NCBI GenBank assembly: GCA_964487565.1
Contig: CAZARN010000014.1
Coordinates: forward strand, 1-53,746
Source of the DNA: Phil1 sp964487565
GTDB taxonomy: Bacteria > Bacillota > Clostridia > Christensenellales > CAG-138
Reading direction: 5' to 3'
Length of the DNA stretch: 53,746 bases
Every line of letters begins with the position of its first letter. The stretch's first letter is position 1. The notes under the pieces were generated by a model. The model was not told the origin of the DNA. It did no database searches and saw nothing but the letters and a program-made list of their open reading frames with translations. This document shows positions 25,718 through 33,951 of this stretch, piece after piece. The translations under genes and the position numbers were made by a program.

Positions 25718-25746
25718 ATATTAATCCGGCGCGGCGCGCGTGTCAA
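25718..25746 (-). promoter_or_regulatory. Promoter of the glutamate cyclase/pxp operon
   Basis: On the minus strand TTGACA (25746-25741), 17 bp, TAATAT (25723-25718). The expected start is about 25711, at the A of the first gene's ATG. Confidence 0.7.
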
Positions 25747-25771
25747 CGTCGGCCGTGCGCTTTGCCGCAAC

Positions 25772-25804
25772 AAAAAAACGGAGCCGCCCTCAACGGACGG
25801 CCCC
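25772..25804 (-). terminator. Terminator after spore protein gene
   Basis: On the minus strand GGGCCGTCC pairs with GGGCGGCTC (some G-U), followed by G and a T7 run at 25778-25772. Confidence 0.75.
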
Positions 25805-25819
25805 TCGTGTATACAGGCG

Positions 25820-26044
25820 TTACTTCATCATGTTGTTGGAGTTCATGTTGTTTTCTGCATAAGCGATCATGCGCTTAACCATCTCGCCGCCGATTGAACC
25901 GGCCTGACGCGCGGTGATATCGCCGTTGTAGCCCTGCTTGAGATTCACGCCGAGGGAATTCGCAACTTCGCTCTTGAAGCTCTCGAGCTTCTTTTTGTTC
26001 TCGTTGTTGCTCGTGCTGTTGCTGTTGGTGTTGTTGGTCATCAT
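25820..26044 (-). CDS. Alpha/beta-type small acid-soluble spore protein
   Basis: 74 residues, coating and protecting DNA in dormant spores. The N-terminus is a Asn/Ser/Thr-rich tail. The core matches the family: LESFKSEVANSLGVNLKQGYNGDITARQAGSIGGEMVKRM contains both conserved helices and the GPR-protease-type E-V/A region. Start at the ATG pair 26044/26041 behind AGGAGGTG. The upstream stretch has CATAATGA, resembling a forespore sigma-factor -10, but the -35 is unclear. It indicates that the organism can form spores. Confidence 0.93.
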   Translation of the reverse strand: MMTNNTNSNSTSNNENKKKLESFKSEVANSLGVNLKQGYNGDITARQAGSIGGEMVKRMIAYAENNMNSNNMMK

Positions 26045-26151
26045 GTGCACCTCCTTTCGTTTCCTTGATGCTGTCATTATGGTTCACGAAAGCGGAGGTG
26101 TTTATGAGTGGCAAATGCTTGCACGAATGGAAAACGGTTCTGTCGCTTTTT

Positions 26152-28152
26152 TTAATTTTCGGCTATGCTTTCGCGCCGCGCTTCAAGCATGGCCGCAGCC
26201 CTCTGCATGAGCCCTTCAGCCCCTGTCCCCGAACGCACAAGCTCGTCGGCAGCCTCGCGCGCCTGCGTAAGCGCGCTCATGTCGGATGCAAAGCGCAGGG
26301 CCGAAAACTCATCCTGCCCGTGCTGGCGCGTGCCCAGAAGCTCGCCCGGGCCGCGCAGCGCAAGATCAAGTCCCGCGATCTCAAACCCGTCGTTGGTCGA
26401 TACGAGCGCGTTAAGGCGCGCCATGGCGGTCTCTCCCGCGTCCCCGTGAAGGAGGAAGCAATATGACTGCTGCGACCCGCGCCCAACGCGGCCGCGAAGC
26501 TGATGCAGCTGTGAAAGTCCGAAGCGCTCCGCGTTTTCGACAACCATAACGGTCGCGTTTTCAACGTCAACGCCGACCTCGACGACCGTCGTCGAAACGA
26601 GAAGATCGATCTCGCCCCGGCGGAACGCCTCCGCTGTCTTTTCCTTGTCCGCGAGCCTGCCGTGTATGAGCGCGCAGCGCACCGCGAGCTTCTTTGAAAG
26701 CTCCGCGAACACCTCCGACGCGCTTTTTACCCCTTCCATGGCCTCGCTTTCCTCGACGAGCGGGCATACCACATACGCCTGATGCCCGAGCGCGATCTCA
26801 CGCGCGACGAAACCGTACATGTCGTCGCGCCGTCTTCCGCTCACGATGCGCGTCATTATGCTTTGCCTGCCCGGCGGAAGCTCGTCGAGCACCGATACCT
26901 CAAGATCGCCGTAAAGTATGAGCGACAGGGTGCGCGGTATTGGCGTCGCGCTCATTATGAGCGTATCCGGCGCGCAGGCCTTTGCGCCGATCGCCGCGCG
27001 CTGTTTTACGCCGAAGCGGTGCTGTTCGTCCGCAATGACAAGCCCCAGACCCGGCAGCTCCACGTCGCTTTCTATGAGCGCGTGCGTGCCGACCACGGCG
27101 CACGGGCGCATACGCACCGTTTCAAGCGCCTCTTCCTTTTCGCTTTTTTTCATGCCTCCGTGGATGAGCACCGTGTTTTCGCCGAAAACCTTACGCAGCG
27201 TCTCATAATGCTGTCTTGCAAGTATCTCCGTCGGCGCCATGAGCGCCGATGTTTTTTCGTTTTGCATCGCGATGAACATGGCGAACATCGCGACCGCAGT
27301 CTTGCCGCTGCCCACGTCGCCCTGAAGGAGCCGGTTCATCGGTTCGCCGCGCACCATGTCGCGCGCGATCTCCTCCATGGCGCGCTTTTGCGCGCCCGTC
27401 GGCTCATAAGGCAAAAGCTTCACGAAGCGCCCGTATGCGCCCGCAGTGTCATACGCCGTGCCTTGCACGGACCGCCTTTCCTCGCGAAGGAGCGAAAGCA
27501 TGAGCGAGAAAAGCAGCATGTCCTCGAAGGCAAGGCGATGCTTCGCCGTTTCAAGCGCGGCAAAATCAGCCGGCGCGTGCAGCGTGCGAAGCGCGTCCTG
27601 AAGCGGAATGAGCCCATATCGCGTGCGAAGCGCCTGCGGAAGCGTCTCCTCCACCCCGCCCGCGCACTCGGCCACGGCCGCGGCCGCCGCCTCCCGCACG
27701 AGCTTCTGCGACACGCCGCGCACCACCCTGTATATCGGCAGTATGCCCGGCAGCGCATCATAAAAAACCGGGTTCACGAGCCTTGCCCCGTGCGAAAGAT
27801 CCGCGCGTCCGCAGGCGAACGTTTCCTCGCCCTCGCGTATCGACGACGCGCGGTAGGGTTGATTGAACCACACGAGAAGAAGCTTCGCGCCGTCCGCATC
27901 CTCGGCGCGTGCGGAGGTCATTGAAAAGCCCCGCCTGATATACGCCGTGCGGCCCGGGGAAAGGAAGCGCACGCGCACGGCCGCGTTCTCGCCGTGAACA
28001 AGCGCCGCGGCAGGCGTTTCGCGCGAAAAATCCAAATAGTTTGACGGCGCGTAATACAGTATATCGGACAACGAAAAAAGGCCCAGCGAACCGAGCGCTT
28101 CCGCGCGGCGCGGGCCTATTCCCTTTATGCTGTTTACCGGCCGGGCAGTCAT
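26152..28152 (-). CDS. recG: ATP-dependent DNA helicase RecG
   Basis: 666 residues, close to the family's ~680. It remodels stalled forks and Holliday junctions. An N-terminal wedge/OB region opens with VNSIKGIGPRRAEALGSLG. Walker A is GDVGSGKT (about residue 280), the DEQH box is IADEQHRFGVKQR, and the C-terminal helicase motif VVEVGVDVENATVMV and QLHQLRGRVGRG are clear. It is 1 bp downstream of the YloV/FakA-like gene, the usual Firmicutes arrangement. Confidence 0.97.
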   Translation of the reverse strand: MTARPVNSIKGIGPRRAEALGSLGLFSLSDILYYAPSNYLDFSRETPAAALVHGENAAVRVRFLSPGRTAYIRRGFSMTSARAEDADGAKLLLVWFNQPYRASSIREGEETFACGRADLSHGARLVNPVFYDALPGILPIYRVVRGVSQKLVREAAAAAVAECAGGVEETLPQALRTRYGLIPLQDALRTLHAPADFAALETAKHRLAFEDMLLFSLMLSLLREERRSVQGTAYDTAGAYGRFVKLLPYEPTGAQKRAMEEIARDMVRGEPMNRLLQGDVGSGKTAVAMFAMFIAMQNEKTSALMAPTEILARQHYETLRKVFGENTVLIHGGMKKSEKEEALETVRMRPCAVVGTHALIESDVELPGLGLVIADEQHRFGVKQRAAIGAKACAPDTLIMSATPIPRTLSLILYGDLEVSVLDELPPGRQSIMTRIVSGRRRDDMYGFVAREIALGHQAYVVCPLVEESEAMEGVKSASEVFAELSKKLAVRCALIHGRLADKEKTAEAFRRGEIDLLVSTTVVEVGVDVENATVMVVENAERFGLSQLHQLRGRVGRGSQQSYCFLLHGDAGETAMARLNALVSTNDGFEIAGLDLALRGPGELLGTRQHGQDEFSALRFASDMSALTQAREAADELVRSGTGAEGLMQRAAAMLEARRESIAEN

Positions 28153-28153
28153 C

Positions 28154-29794
28154 TCATTCGACCGATATGAAGTAATAATACAGCGGCTGGCCGCCGTACT
28201 GCACGGTAAACTCGCTCCTCGGGTATTTTTCGCCGGCGAGCTTGATTATCGCCTTCGCGTTCTCCTCATCCATGCCCTCGCCGTAGAACAGCGTGACGAT
28301 CGCGTCGCCGTCCTTCCTGTCGAGCATGTCGTAAAGCAGGTTCGCCGTGACCTCGTCGACCGAGGTGCCGATCCTGGTTATCGCCCCGTCAAGCAGGCCG
28401 ATTATATCGCCCTCGGTTATCGGCGCGCCGTTGATATGCGTGTCGCGCACGGCGTATGTGACGCTGCCCGAAAGCACGTTTGCAAGCGCGTCCGCCATCT
28501 GCGCGGCGTTTTCATCCGCGCCGATGTCATCCGAAAAAGCGAGCGCCGCGGATATCCCCTGCATCATGGTCTTTGAAGGGATGACGCGCACGTTCCTTTC
28601 GGAAAGCTCCGCCGCCTGCTGCGCGGCAAGGATTATGTTGGAGTTGTTCGGCAGAATGAACACGTTCCTCGCGTTGACGCGGCGTATCGCGCGGCTTATG
28701 CTTTCGATGCTGGGATTCATCGTCTGTCCGCCGGAGATTATCGCCGAAACGCCAAGCGCACGGAACACATCGTCGAGCCCGTCGCCGCAGCTCACGGCAA
28801 TGACGGCGTTCTCTTTTTCGTTCTTTTTTATATTTTCCAAAAGCTCGCGGTTCTGTTCGCGCATGTTCTCGATCTTGATCCTGTCCACCTCGCCGAGTCT
28901 CAGTGCGAGCTGGATTATCTTGCCGGGATAGTTTGAATGCACATGCACTTTGATGAAGTCGCTGTCGTTGGCGACGACTACGGAATCGCCGATCTTCATG
29001 AGCTTCTCGCGGAATTTGTCAAGGTCGGATTCGCAAAATGATTCATCCAAATGGATGATAAAAAATTCCGTACAATAACCGAATTCGATCTCGCCAAGCC
29101 CGTCAAGCTCAGCCCCTTCATCCTCCGACGCGGAAGTATCCTCGGTCGCCGTCTCCTCGACATAATCGTCGACTTCCTCGCCGTCCATCACCATCTTGAA
29201 GCCGCGCAGTATCGTGAGAAGGCCCTTGCCTCCCGAATCCACGACGCCTGCTTCCTTCAAAACGGGCAGCAGTTCAGGCGTGCGCTTGAGGGCTTCTTCG
29301 CCGCTTTCAAGCATCACGTCGATAAGTTTGAATACGTTCGCGCCTTCCGCGCCCGCCGCGGCCACAGCCTCCGCCATCATACGGGCAACGGTCAGCATCG
29401 TGCCTTCCTTCGGCTTCATGACCGCCTTGTATGCGGCCTCCGTACCCATTGTGAGCGCAAGTGAAAACGCCGCCGCGTCCATCTCGTCCTTGCCCGCAAG
29501 CGCCTTTGCAAAGCCGCGGAATATCTGTGATAGGATCACGCCGGAGTTGCCGCGGGCGCCCTTGAGGGAACCGAGCGACGCCGCCGCCGCGATGTCGGCC
29601 ACTTTCTCGCTCTTGCAGTCCCTGATCTCGCGCGCCGCGCTCTGCATCGTCATGAACATGTTTGAGCCCGTATCGCCGTCCGGCACGGGGAACACGTTGA
29701 GTGAGTCTATGAGCGCCCTGTTCTTATCCAGCAAAGCCGTGCCGGTAAGGAACATGTCCTTGAGCATTGCTCCGCCGATAGTGGTATTTTCCAA
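28154..29794 (-). CDS. DAK2-domain fatty-acid-kinase-like protein (YloV/FakA)
   Basis: 546 residues if started at the TTG at 29794, which has GGGAGG 6 nt upstream and gives the N-terminal extension (ENTTIGGAMLKDMFLTG) seen in the family. The ATG at 29767 is the alternative. The DAK2 nucleotide-binding domain shows NVFPVPDGDTGSNM and GARGNSGVILSQIFRGFA; the C-terminal half is DegV-associated. FakA phosphorylates fatty acids held by DegV/FakB; that role here is by homology. Between the Asp23-like gene and recG, the conserved order. Confidence 0.88.
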   Translation of the reverse strand: MENTTIGGAMLKDMFLTGTALLDKNRALIDSLNVFPVPDGDTGSNMFMTMQSAAREIRDCKSEKVADIAAAASLGSLKGARGNSGVILSQIFRGFAKALAGKDEMDAAAFSLALTMGTEAAYKAVMKPKEGTMLTVARMMAEAVAAAGAEGANVFKLIDVMLESGEEALKRTPELLPVLKEAGVVDSGGKGLLTILRGFKMVMDGEEVDDYVEETATEDTSASEDEGAELDGLGEIEFGYCTEFFIIHLDESFCESDLDKFREKLMKIGDSVVVANDSDFIKVHVHSNYPGKIIQLALRLGEVDRIKIENMREQNRELLENIKKNEKENAVIAVSCGDGLDDVFRALGVSAIISGGQTMNPSIESISRAIRRVNARNVFILPNNSNIILAAQQAAELSERNVRVIPSKTMMQGISAALAFSDDIGADENAAQMADALANVLSGSVTYAVRDTHINGAPITEGDIIGLLDGAITRIGTSVDEVTANLLYDMLDRKDGDAIVTLFYGEGMDEENAKAIIKLAGEKYPRSEFTVQYGGQPLYYYFISVE

Positions 29795-29852
29795 TTCCAA
29801 CCTCCCGGAACGCGCCACACACGGCACGCCCTTTTCGTTACTTTTGCGCGTA

Positions 29853-30206
29853 TTATGCGCGGATACCCTCGACATGGATGTTGACGTTCTTCACCTTGAG
29901 GCCCGTGAGCTCCTCAACGCGGTAACGCACGTTGCCGATGGCGTTTTGCGCGACGGCGGGCAGAGATGCGCCGTAAATGAGCGTCACATAAAGATCGATA
30001 TCGATCTCGTCCTCGCCCAACGCGGTCACTTTGACGCCGCGCCGCTGATTGTCGCCCCCGACAAGCTGCCAGAGCTGATCGGAAGCCGACTTCGCGCTCA
30101 TTCCCACGATACCGTAGTTCTCCGACGCGGCATAGCCAGCGATGGTCGCGATGATATCATCGGGAATATTTATCTTTCCCAGTTCCGTCGTTATGGTTCC
30201 CGGCAT
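29853..30206 (-). CDS. Asp23/Gls24 family protein (YloU-like)
   Basis: 117 residues, alkaline-shock-protein fold, a single Asp23 domain. Segments GKINIPDDIIATIAGYAASE and the C-terminal VEELTGLKVKNVNIHVEGI are typical. Precise function is unknown in this family. AAGGAGG precedes the ATG at 30206. It heads the yloU-yloV-recG set found in many Firmicutes. Confidence 0.92.
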   Translation of the reverse strand: MPGTITTELGKINIPDDIIATIAGYAASENYGIVGMSAKSASDQLWQLVGGDNQRRGVKVTALGEDEIDIDLYVTLIYGASLPAVAQNAIGNVRYRVEELTGLKVKNVNIHVEGIRA

Positions 30207-30352
30207 TTTGCTACCTCCTTATGGCATTGATTCCGTAGTAAATTGTATTGTATCGCATTTTTTATTATGTGGCAAGCAAGCGAAGCTTTTGCATTGTGTA
30301 CGCATTGTTAAATCATGGTGCGCAATATTGTGAAAAACATATATATATTCAT

Positions 30353-30378
30353 ACGGGCGGCCGTTTGCGGCCGCCCGT
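30353..30378. terminator. Stem-loop after butyrate kinase gene
   Basis: A perfect 11-bp stem ACGGGCGGCCG / CGGCCGCCCGT with a 4-nt loop just after the buk stop. On the minus strand an AT-rich stretch follows, not a clean T-run. Confidence 0.6.
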
Positions 30379-30384
30379 TGTCAT

Positions 30385-31458
30385 TCAGTATGTCTTCGCT
30401 TTTTCTTCGCCCGAAAGCGCGCGGCGCGCGGCCTGCGCAAGGGCTTCAAGCTCGTCTTCGCCCGGCATCACGACCACCGGAGCGATGAAGCTAACCCTTT
30501 CGCTTATCCATTTGACAAGGCGTTCGTCGTAAGCAAAACCGCCTGTGAGTATCACGGCTTCCGCCCTGCCGGAAAGCGCCGCGGCCGATGCGCCTATCTC
30601 GCGCGAAATCTGATATGCCATCGCGCGGTATACGAGCGTCGCCTTCTCATCGCCCGCGTCTATCAAAGCGTCCACATCGCGCCCGTCGTTCGTGCCGAGA
30701 TAGCCGTAAAGCCCGCCCTTCTTCAAAAGCTCGCGTATCACCTCGCCCGCGCTTTCGTATTTGCCCGAAAAGCACATGCGCACGAGCGCCGCCGCCGGCA
30801 GTGATCCCGCGCGCTCCGCGCTGAAGGGACCGTCCCCGCCGAGGGCGTCGTTCACGTCCGTCACGCGGCCGTGATCGTGCGCGCCGACGCTTATGCCCCC
30901 GCCCATGTGGGCGACGATGAGCGTCACATCCTCATACCTGCGTCCGACGGAGTTCGCGTATCTTCGCGCGACGGCCTTCTGGTTGAGCGCGTGGAATATT
31001 GAAACGCGCTCGATCCCCGGATACCCGGAAAGGCGCGCGACAGGATCAAGCTCGTCCACGACCGGCGGATCGGCGACGAACGCCGGTATCGCGTATTTTT
31101 CCGATATGCTTTGCGCTATCATACCGCCGAGGTTCGAGGCGTGATCGCCGTATCTGCACGAGCGAAGATCCTCGAGCATGGTTTCGTTCACCTCGTATGT
31201 GCCGCCCTCAAGCGGACGCATAAGCCCGCCGCGCCCTATCACCGCGTTCAGCGTTTCGCCGGCGATGCCGTGATCCCTGAGCGCGTCAAGGATGAGCGGC
31301 AGGCGCATATCCAGCGCAAGCTCCATTGTCTGCGCCGCCTCAAGCTCCTCATGCGTGTGACGGAGCACCTGTTCGAAAACCGGTTCTTCACCGTCATACA
31401 CGGCGATCTTCGTTGAGGTCGAACCCGGATTCACGGCAAGCACCCTGTATTTTTCCAT
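30385..31458 (-). CDS. buk: Butyrate kinase
   Basis: 357 residues from the ATG at 31458. Converts butyryl phosphate plus ADP to butyrate plus ATP in the cytoplasm. Acetate/butyrate kinase signatures are seen in VNPGSTSTKIAVYDGEEP at the start, VAHMGGGISVGAHDHGRV in the middle and VILTGGFAYDERL near the end. The gene begins 1 bp after the kamC stop, tying ATP formation to aminomutase maintenance in one operon. No phosphotransbutyrylase is in the window, so the source of butyryl phosphate is not shown. Confidence 0.93.
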   Translation of the reverse strand: MEKYRVLAVNPGSTSTKIAVYDGEEPVFEQVLRHTHEELEAAQTMELALDMRLPLILDALRDHGIAGETLNAVIGRGGLMRPLEGGTYEVNETMLEDLRSCRYGDHASNLGGMIAQSISEKYAIPAFVADPPVVDELDPVARLSGYPGIERVSIFHALNQKAVARRYANSVGRRYEDVTLIVAHMGGGISVGAHDHGRVTDVNDALGGDGPFSAERAGSLPAAALVRMCFSGKYESAGEVIRELLKKGGLYGYLGTNDGRDVDALIDAGDEKATLVYRAMAYQISREIGASAAALSGRAEAVILTGGFAYDERLVKWISERVSFIAPVVVMPGEDELEALAQAARRALSGEEKAKTY

Positions 31459-31459
31459 T

Positions 31460-32917
31460 TCATGCACCTTCTTTTGATATATCCCGGAGTATTTCTTCGT
31501 CCATGCCAAGCAGCACGCAGATGTTGCGCGCGTCCCGCGGGCAGCTTTCCCTGCCCTGCGCGCGGTACAGACCGTAATTCATGTGCGCGGCGATTACGTC
31601 GGCCCCGCCGTGCTTGCCGGCGATCTCGCAGGCAACGCTGTGCATGTCCATGTCCCTGAGGCCGACGACCTCATAATGGTTGGAAGCATACTGCGCCACG
31701 CCGTCGTAATGGGTGGTGAGAATGCTCATATGTCGGAGCTTGTCAAGCTTTCGCGTGACCGCCCGCACGATCATCGCGCCCTCCTCCGGATTCGTGCCGC
31801 GCGCGAACTCGTCGAGCAGCATAAGGCAAATGCCCCGCGCGCGCCCTGCGCCGGAAAGCATTTCGTTGAACTGCGCGATCTCCGCGCCGAAGCTCGAAAG
31901 GCCGCGGTCGATATCCTCCATGTCCTCCGCCACGATGAATATGCCGTCAAAAAGGGGCAGCGTGGCTTTTTTGGCGAAAGGCAGCATGCCCGCCTTGACC
32001 ATCATGGCGTTGAGGGCGACGGTTTTGAGGGCGACGCTTTTCCCGCCCATGTTCGCGCCCGTGATGACGGTCGTTCCGCATGAAGTCTCTATCGACACAG
32101 GCGTGAACGCGCGCGACCGCTCCCTGAGCGCATCCGATATGCGCGGGTTGATCATATCCTCAAAAGCCATCGTGTTTTCGGAAAACTCAACCCGGCAGCC
32201 GCGGTATTTTCTGGCAAGCTCCGCCCTTGCAACGGTGAAATCAAGCTCCGCGATGCCATCCATGCAAATAAGTATATCCGGTATCAGCGGGCGGAGGCTC
32301 TCGCATATGGCCGCGCGCAGCCGCCGTTCCTCCGCGTCCTCGCGGGCGGCAAGCGCCGCGCGCTCGTTCATGAGCCGGGCGCGTCCGGCCTTGTCCGCGG
32401 TTCTTCTCAGCTCTTCCTCCGCGGCGCGTTTTTCCTTTCTGACCGCCATCAGCTCGCGCGAGGCGGTGTCAGGCAGATAAAACGTAGCCGCGCGGGTGTT
32501 CTCCGGATCAAGCAGCCTCAGCGCCTCGCTCTGCGCCGCGATATCAAAACCGGTTATGCCGGTCTCAGCCTTCACGCGCGCGAACACGGGCGCGATCAGC
32601 TCGCTTTGCAGGCAAAAGCGCTTAAGCTCGAACAGCTCCGTTTCCGAAAGCGCGCTTTCGCGGCACGCCTCGACGGAGCGTCGTATGTCCTTGAGCGGCA
32701 TCATATACCGGTCAAGCTTTTTGTACTCGGCGTCAAGCGCGTCAAGCGAGACGAGCGTCTTGTAAACGTTGTCAAGCTGGATCCCTAGCGCCTCGCGCTC
32801 GTTCGCGCCGTAAACGCGCAGATCCGTTATCCGCGCCCTGCCGTAGGGCGAGGATGGCTCAAGCTGCTCCACCGCATAGCGGAAGCCTATGTTCTGCTGC
32901 TGGGCAAAGCTCATCAT
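31460..32917 (-). CDS. kamC: Lysine 5,6-aminomutase reactivase ATPase (MutS-like)
   Basis: 485 residues. A MutS-family ATPase without the mismatch-recognition domain: Walker A TGANMGGKS is at about 286-294, Walker B ICLMLLDE at about 363-370, and the signature region FGAEIAQFNEML between them. A charged helical stretch (about 155-205) looks like a coiled coil. Its pairing with a P-loop gene (kamB) matches the genes proposed to reactivate cobalamin-dependent lysine 5,6-aminomutase in amino-acid fermenters. It overlaps kamB by 4 nt. A DNA-repair role is less likely given the partners and domain loss. Confidence 0.82.
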   Translation of the reverse strand: MMSFAQQQNIGFRYAVEQLEPSSPYGRARITDLRVYGANEREALGIQLDNVYKTLVSLDALDAEYKKLDRYMMPLKDIRRSVEACRESALSETELFELKRFCLQSELIAPVFARVKAETGITGFDIAAQSEALRLLDPENTRAATFYLPDTASRELMAVRKEKRAAEEELRRTADKAGRARLMNERAALAAREDAEERRLRAAICESLRPLIPDILICMDGIAELDFTVARAELARKYRGCRVEFSENTMAFEDMINPRISDALRERSRAFTPVSIETSCGTTVITGANMGGKSVALKTVALNAMMVKAGMLPFAKKATLPLFDGIFIVAEDMEDIDRGLSSFGAEIAQFNEMLSGAGRARGICLMLLDEFARGTNPEEGAMIVRAVTRKLDKLRHMSILTTHYDGVAQYASNHYEVVGLRDMDMHSVACEIAGKHGGADVIAAHMNYGLYRAQGRESCPRDARNICVLLGMDEEILRDISKEGA

Positions 32918-33939
32918 ACGGGGATACCTCCATCCTCATTCATAACATCCATCACAGGCACCGTGACCGCCTCCCTCATGCGTGAAAGAAGCTCCACAGG
33001 GTCTATGTCATAACCATAAGCGGAAACCGGGTTCACCGTTATCGCCGCGACCTTGACCGGCCGCGCAACGGCAAGCCGCACGCCGCGGATTGCAAGCTTT
33101 TCAAACACATCCCTCGGGAAGAGCAGCTTGCTGCCGTCGAGGGCCGCAAGCTCCATGCCCGAAATGTCGGCCCCGCCCTGAAGCACGGGGCGAAGCAGCA
33201 TCTGCGTGAGCGCGCCGGAGACGAATATGCCGCGCACGTCGGAATAATCAGGGCTTCTCAGCGCCTGCGCGAGCGTGAGCGAATCCGGAAGCGTCGTCAC
33301 CGTGCCGTCGTCCCTTCTCAAGCGCACCTTCGCCGAGGATTCGCACGCAGCCTCGGCGTCGCTCCAAAGCTTTGCACGCGGAAGCATCAGAAGCTTCGCC
33401 GCAAACGCCGTATCGTCAACGACGGTTGAGATGTTCTTTGAATATGACGCGCCCGTGCACAGCACCGTGGCTTCGCTGACCGCGGGGGCGCAGAGGGTCT
33501 TTCGGCCAAGCGCGCCGTCGATGAGGGTTATATCCGCGCCGAGCGCCGAAAACCGTTCGGCAAGGGATATGAGCTGCGCCGTCATTGAAGGGCCGGCAAG
33601 CTGCACGCTGCCGTCGCTTCTGGCGCGAAATATCACAACGTCGCCCAGCGGCGTTGAAAATCCCGTCGTGCCGACGATCTCCCTCGTCGCGTCGGAGAGG
33701 GAGAGCATGTCCTCCGCTGTCGCGATGAGGGAGTTTTCATAAACATATATGCCCGGCTTGGCCGTGCCTGTGACAACATCCACAGCCTCCCCGTCGCGCC
33801 CGATGGAGGTCAGGCCGAGGGTCAGCGAAGAATCCCGCAGCTCATATATGATGCGGTTGAGTACGGTGGTCTTGCCGGCATTTTTGCACATGCCGATTAT
33901 CGAAAGCGAACGAAAGCCGCTTATATGCTCCCTCAGCAC
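32914..33939 (-). CDS. kamB: Lysine 5,6-aminomutase reactivase subunit (P-loop protein)
   Basis: 341 residues with a P-loop GMCKNAGKTT at residues 16-25 and a GTPase/dethiobiotin-synthase-like layout (DITLIDGALGRKTLCAP in the middle). It fits KamB, thought to act with KamC to replace damaged cobalamin in KamDE. It is 12 bp after transketolase and overlaps kamC. The name rests on family resemblance, the KamC-like partner and the kam operon 12 kb away. Confidence 0.8.
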   Translation of the reverse strand: MLREHISGFRSLSIIGMCKNAGKTTVLNRIIYELRDSSLTLGLTSIGRDGEAVDVVTGTAKPGIYVYENSLIATAEDMLSLSDATREIVGTTGFSTPLGDVVIFRARSDGSVQLAGPSMTAQLISLAERFSALGADITLIDGALGRKTLCAPAVSEATVLCTGASYSKNISTVVDDTAFAAKLLMLPRAKLWSDAEAACESSAKVRLRRDDGTVTTLPDSLTLAQALRSPDYSDVRGIFVSGALTQMLLRPVLQGGADISGMELAALDGSKLLFPRDVFEKLAIRGVRLAVARPVKVAAITVNPVSAYGYDIDPVELLSRMREAVTVPVMDVMNEDGGIPV

Positions 33940-33951
33940 TTTGTTTTATCC

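Noticed and set aside
31460..32917. MutS2-type DNA repair protein
   Set aside because: The protein lacks mismatch-binding and Smr domains and is paired with the KamB-like P-loop gene.
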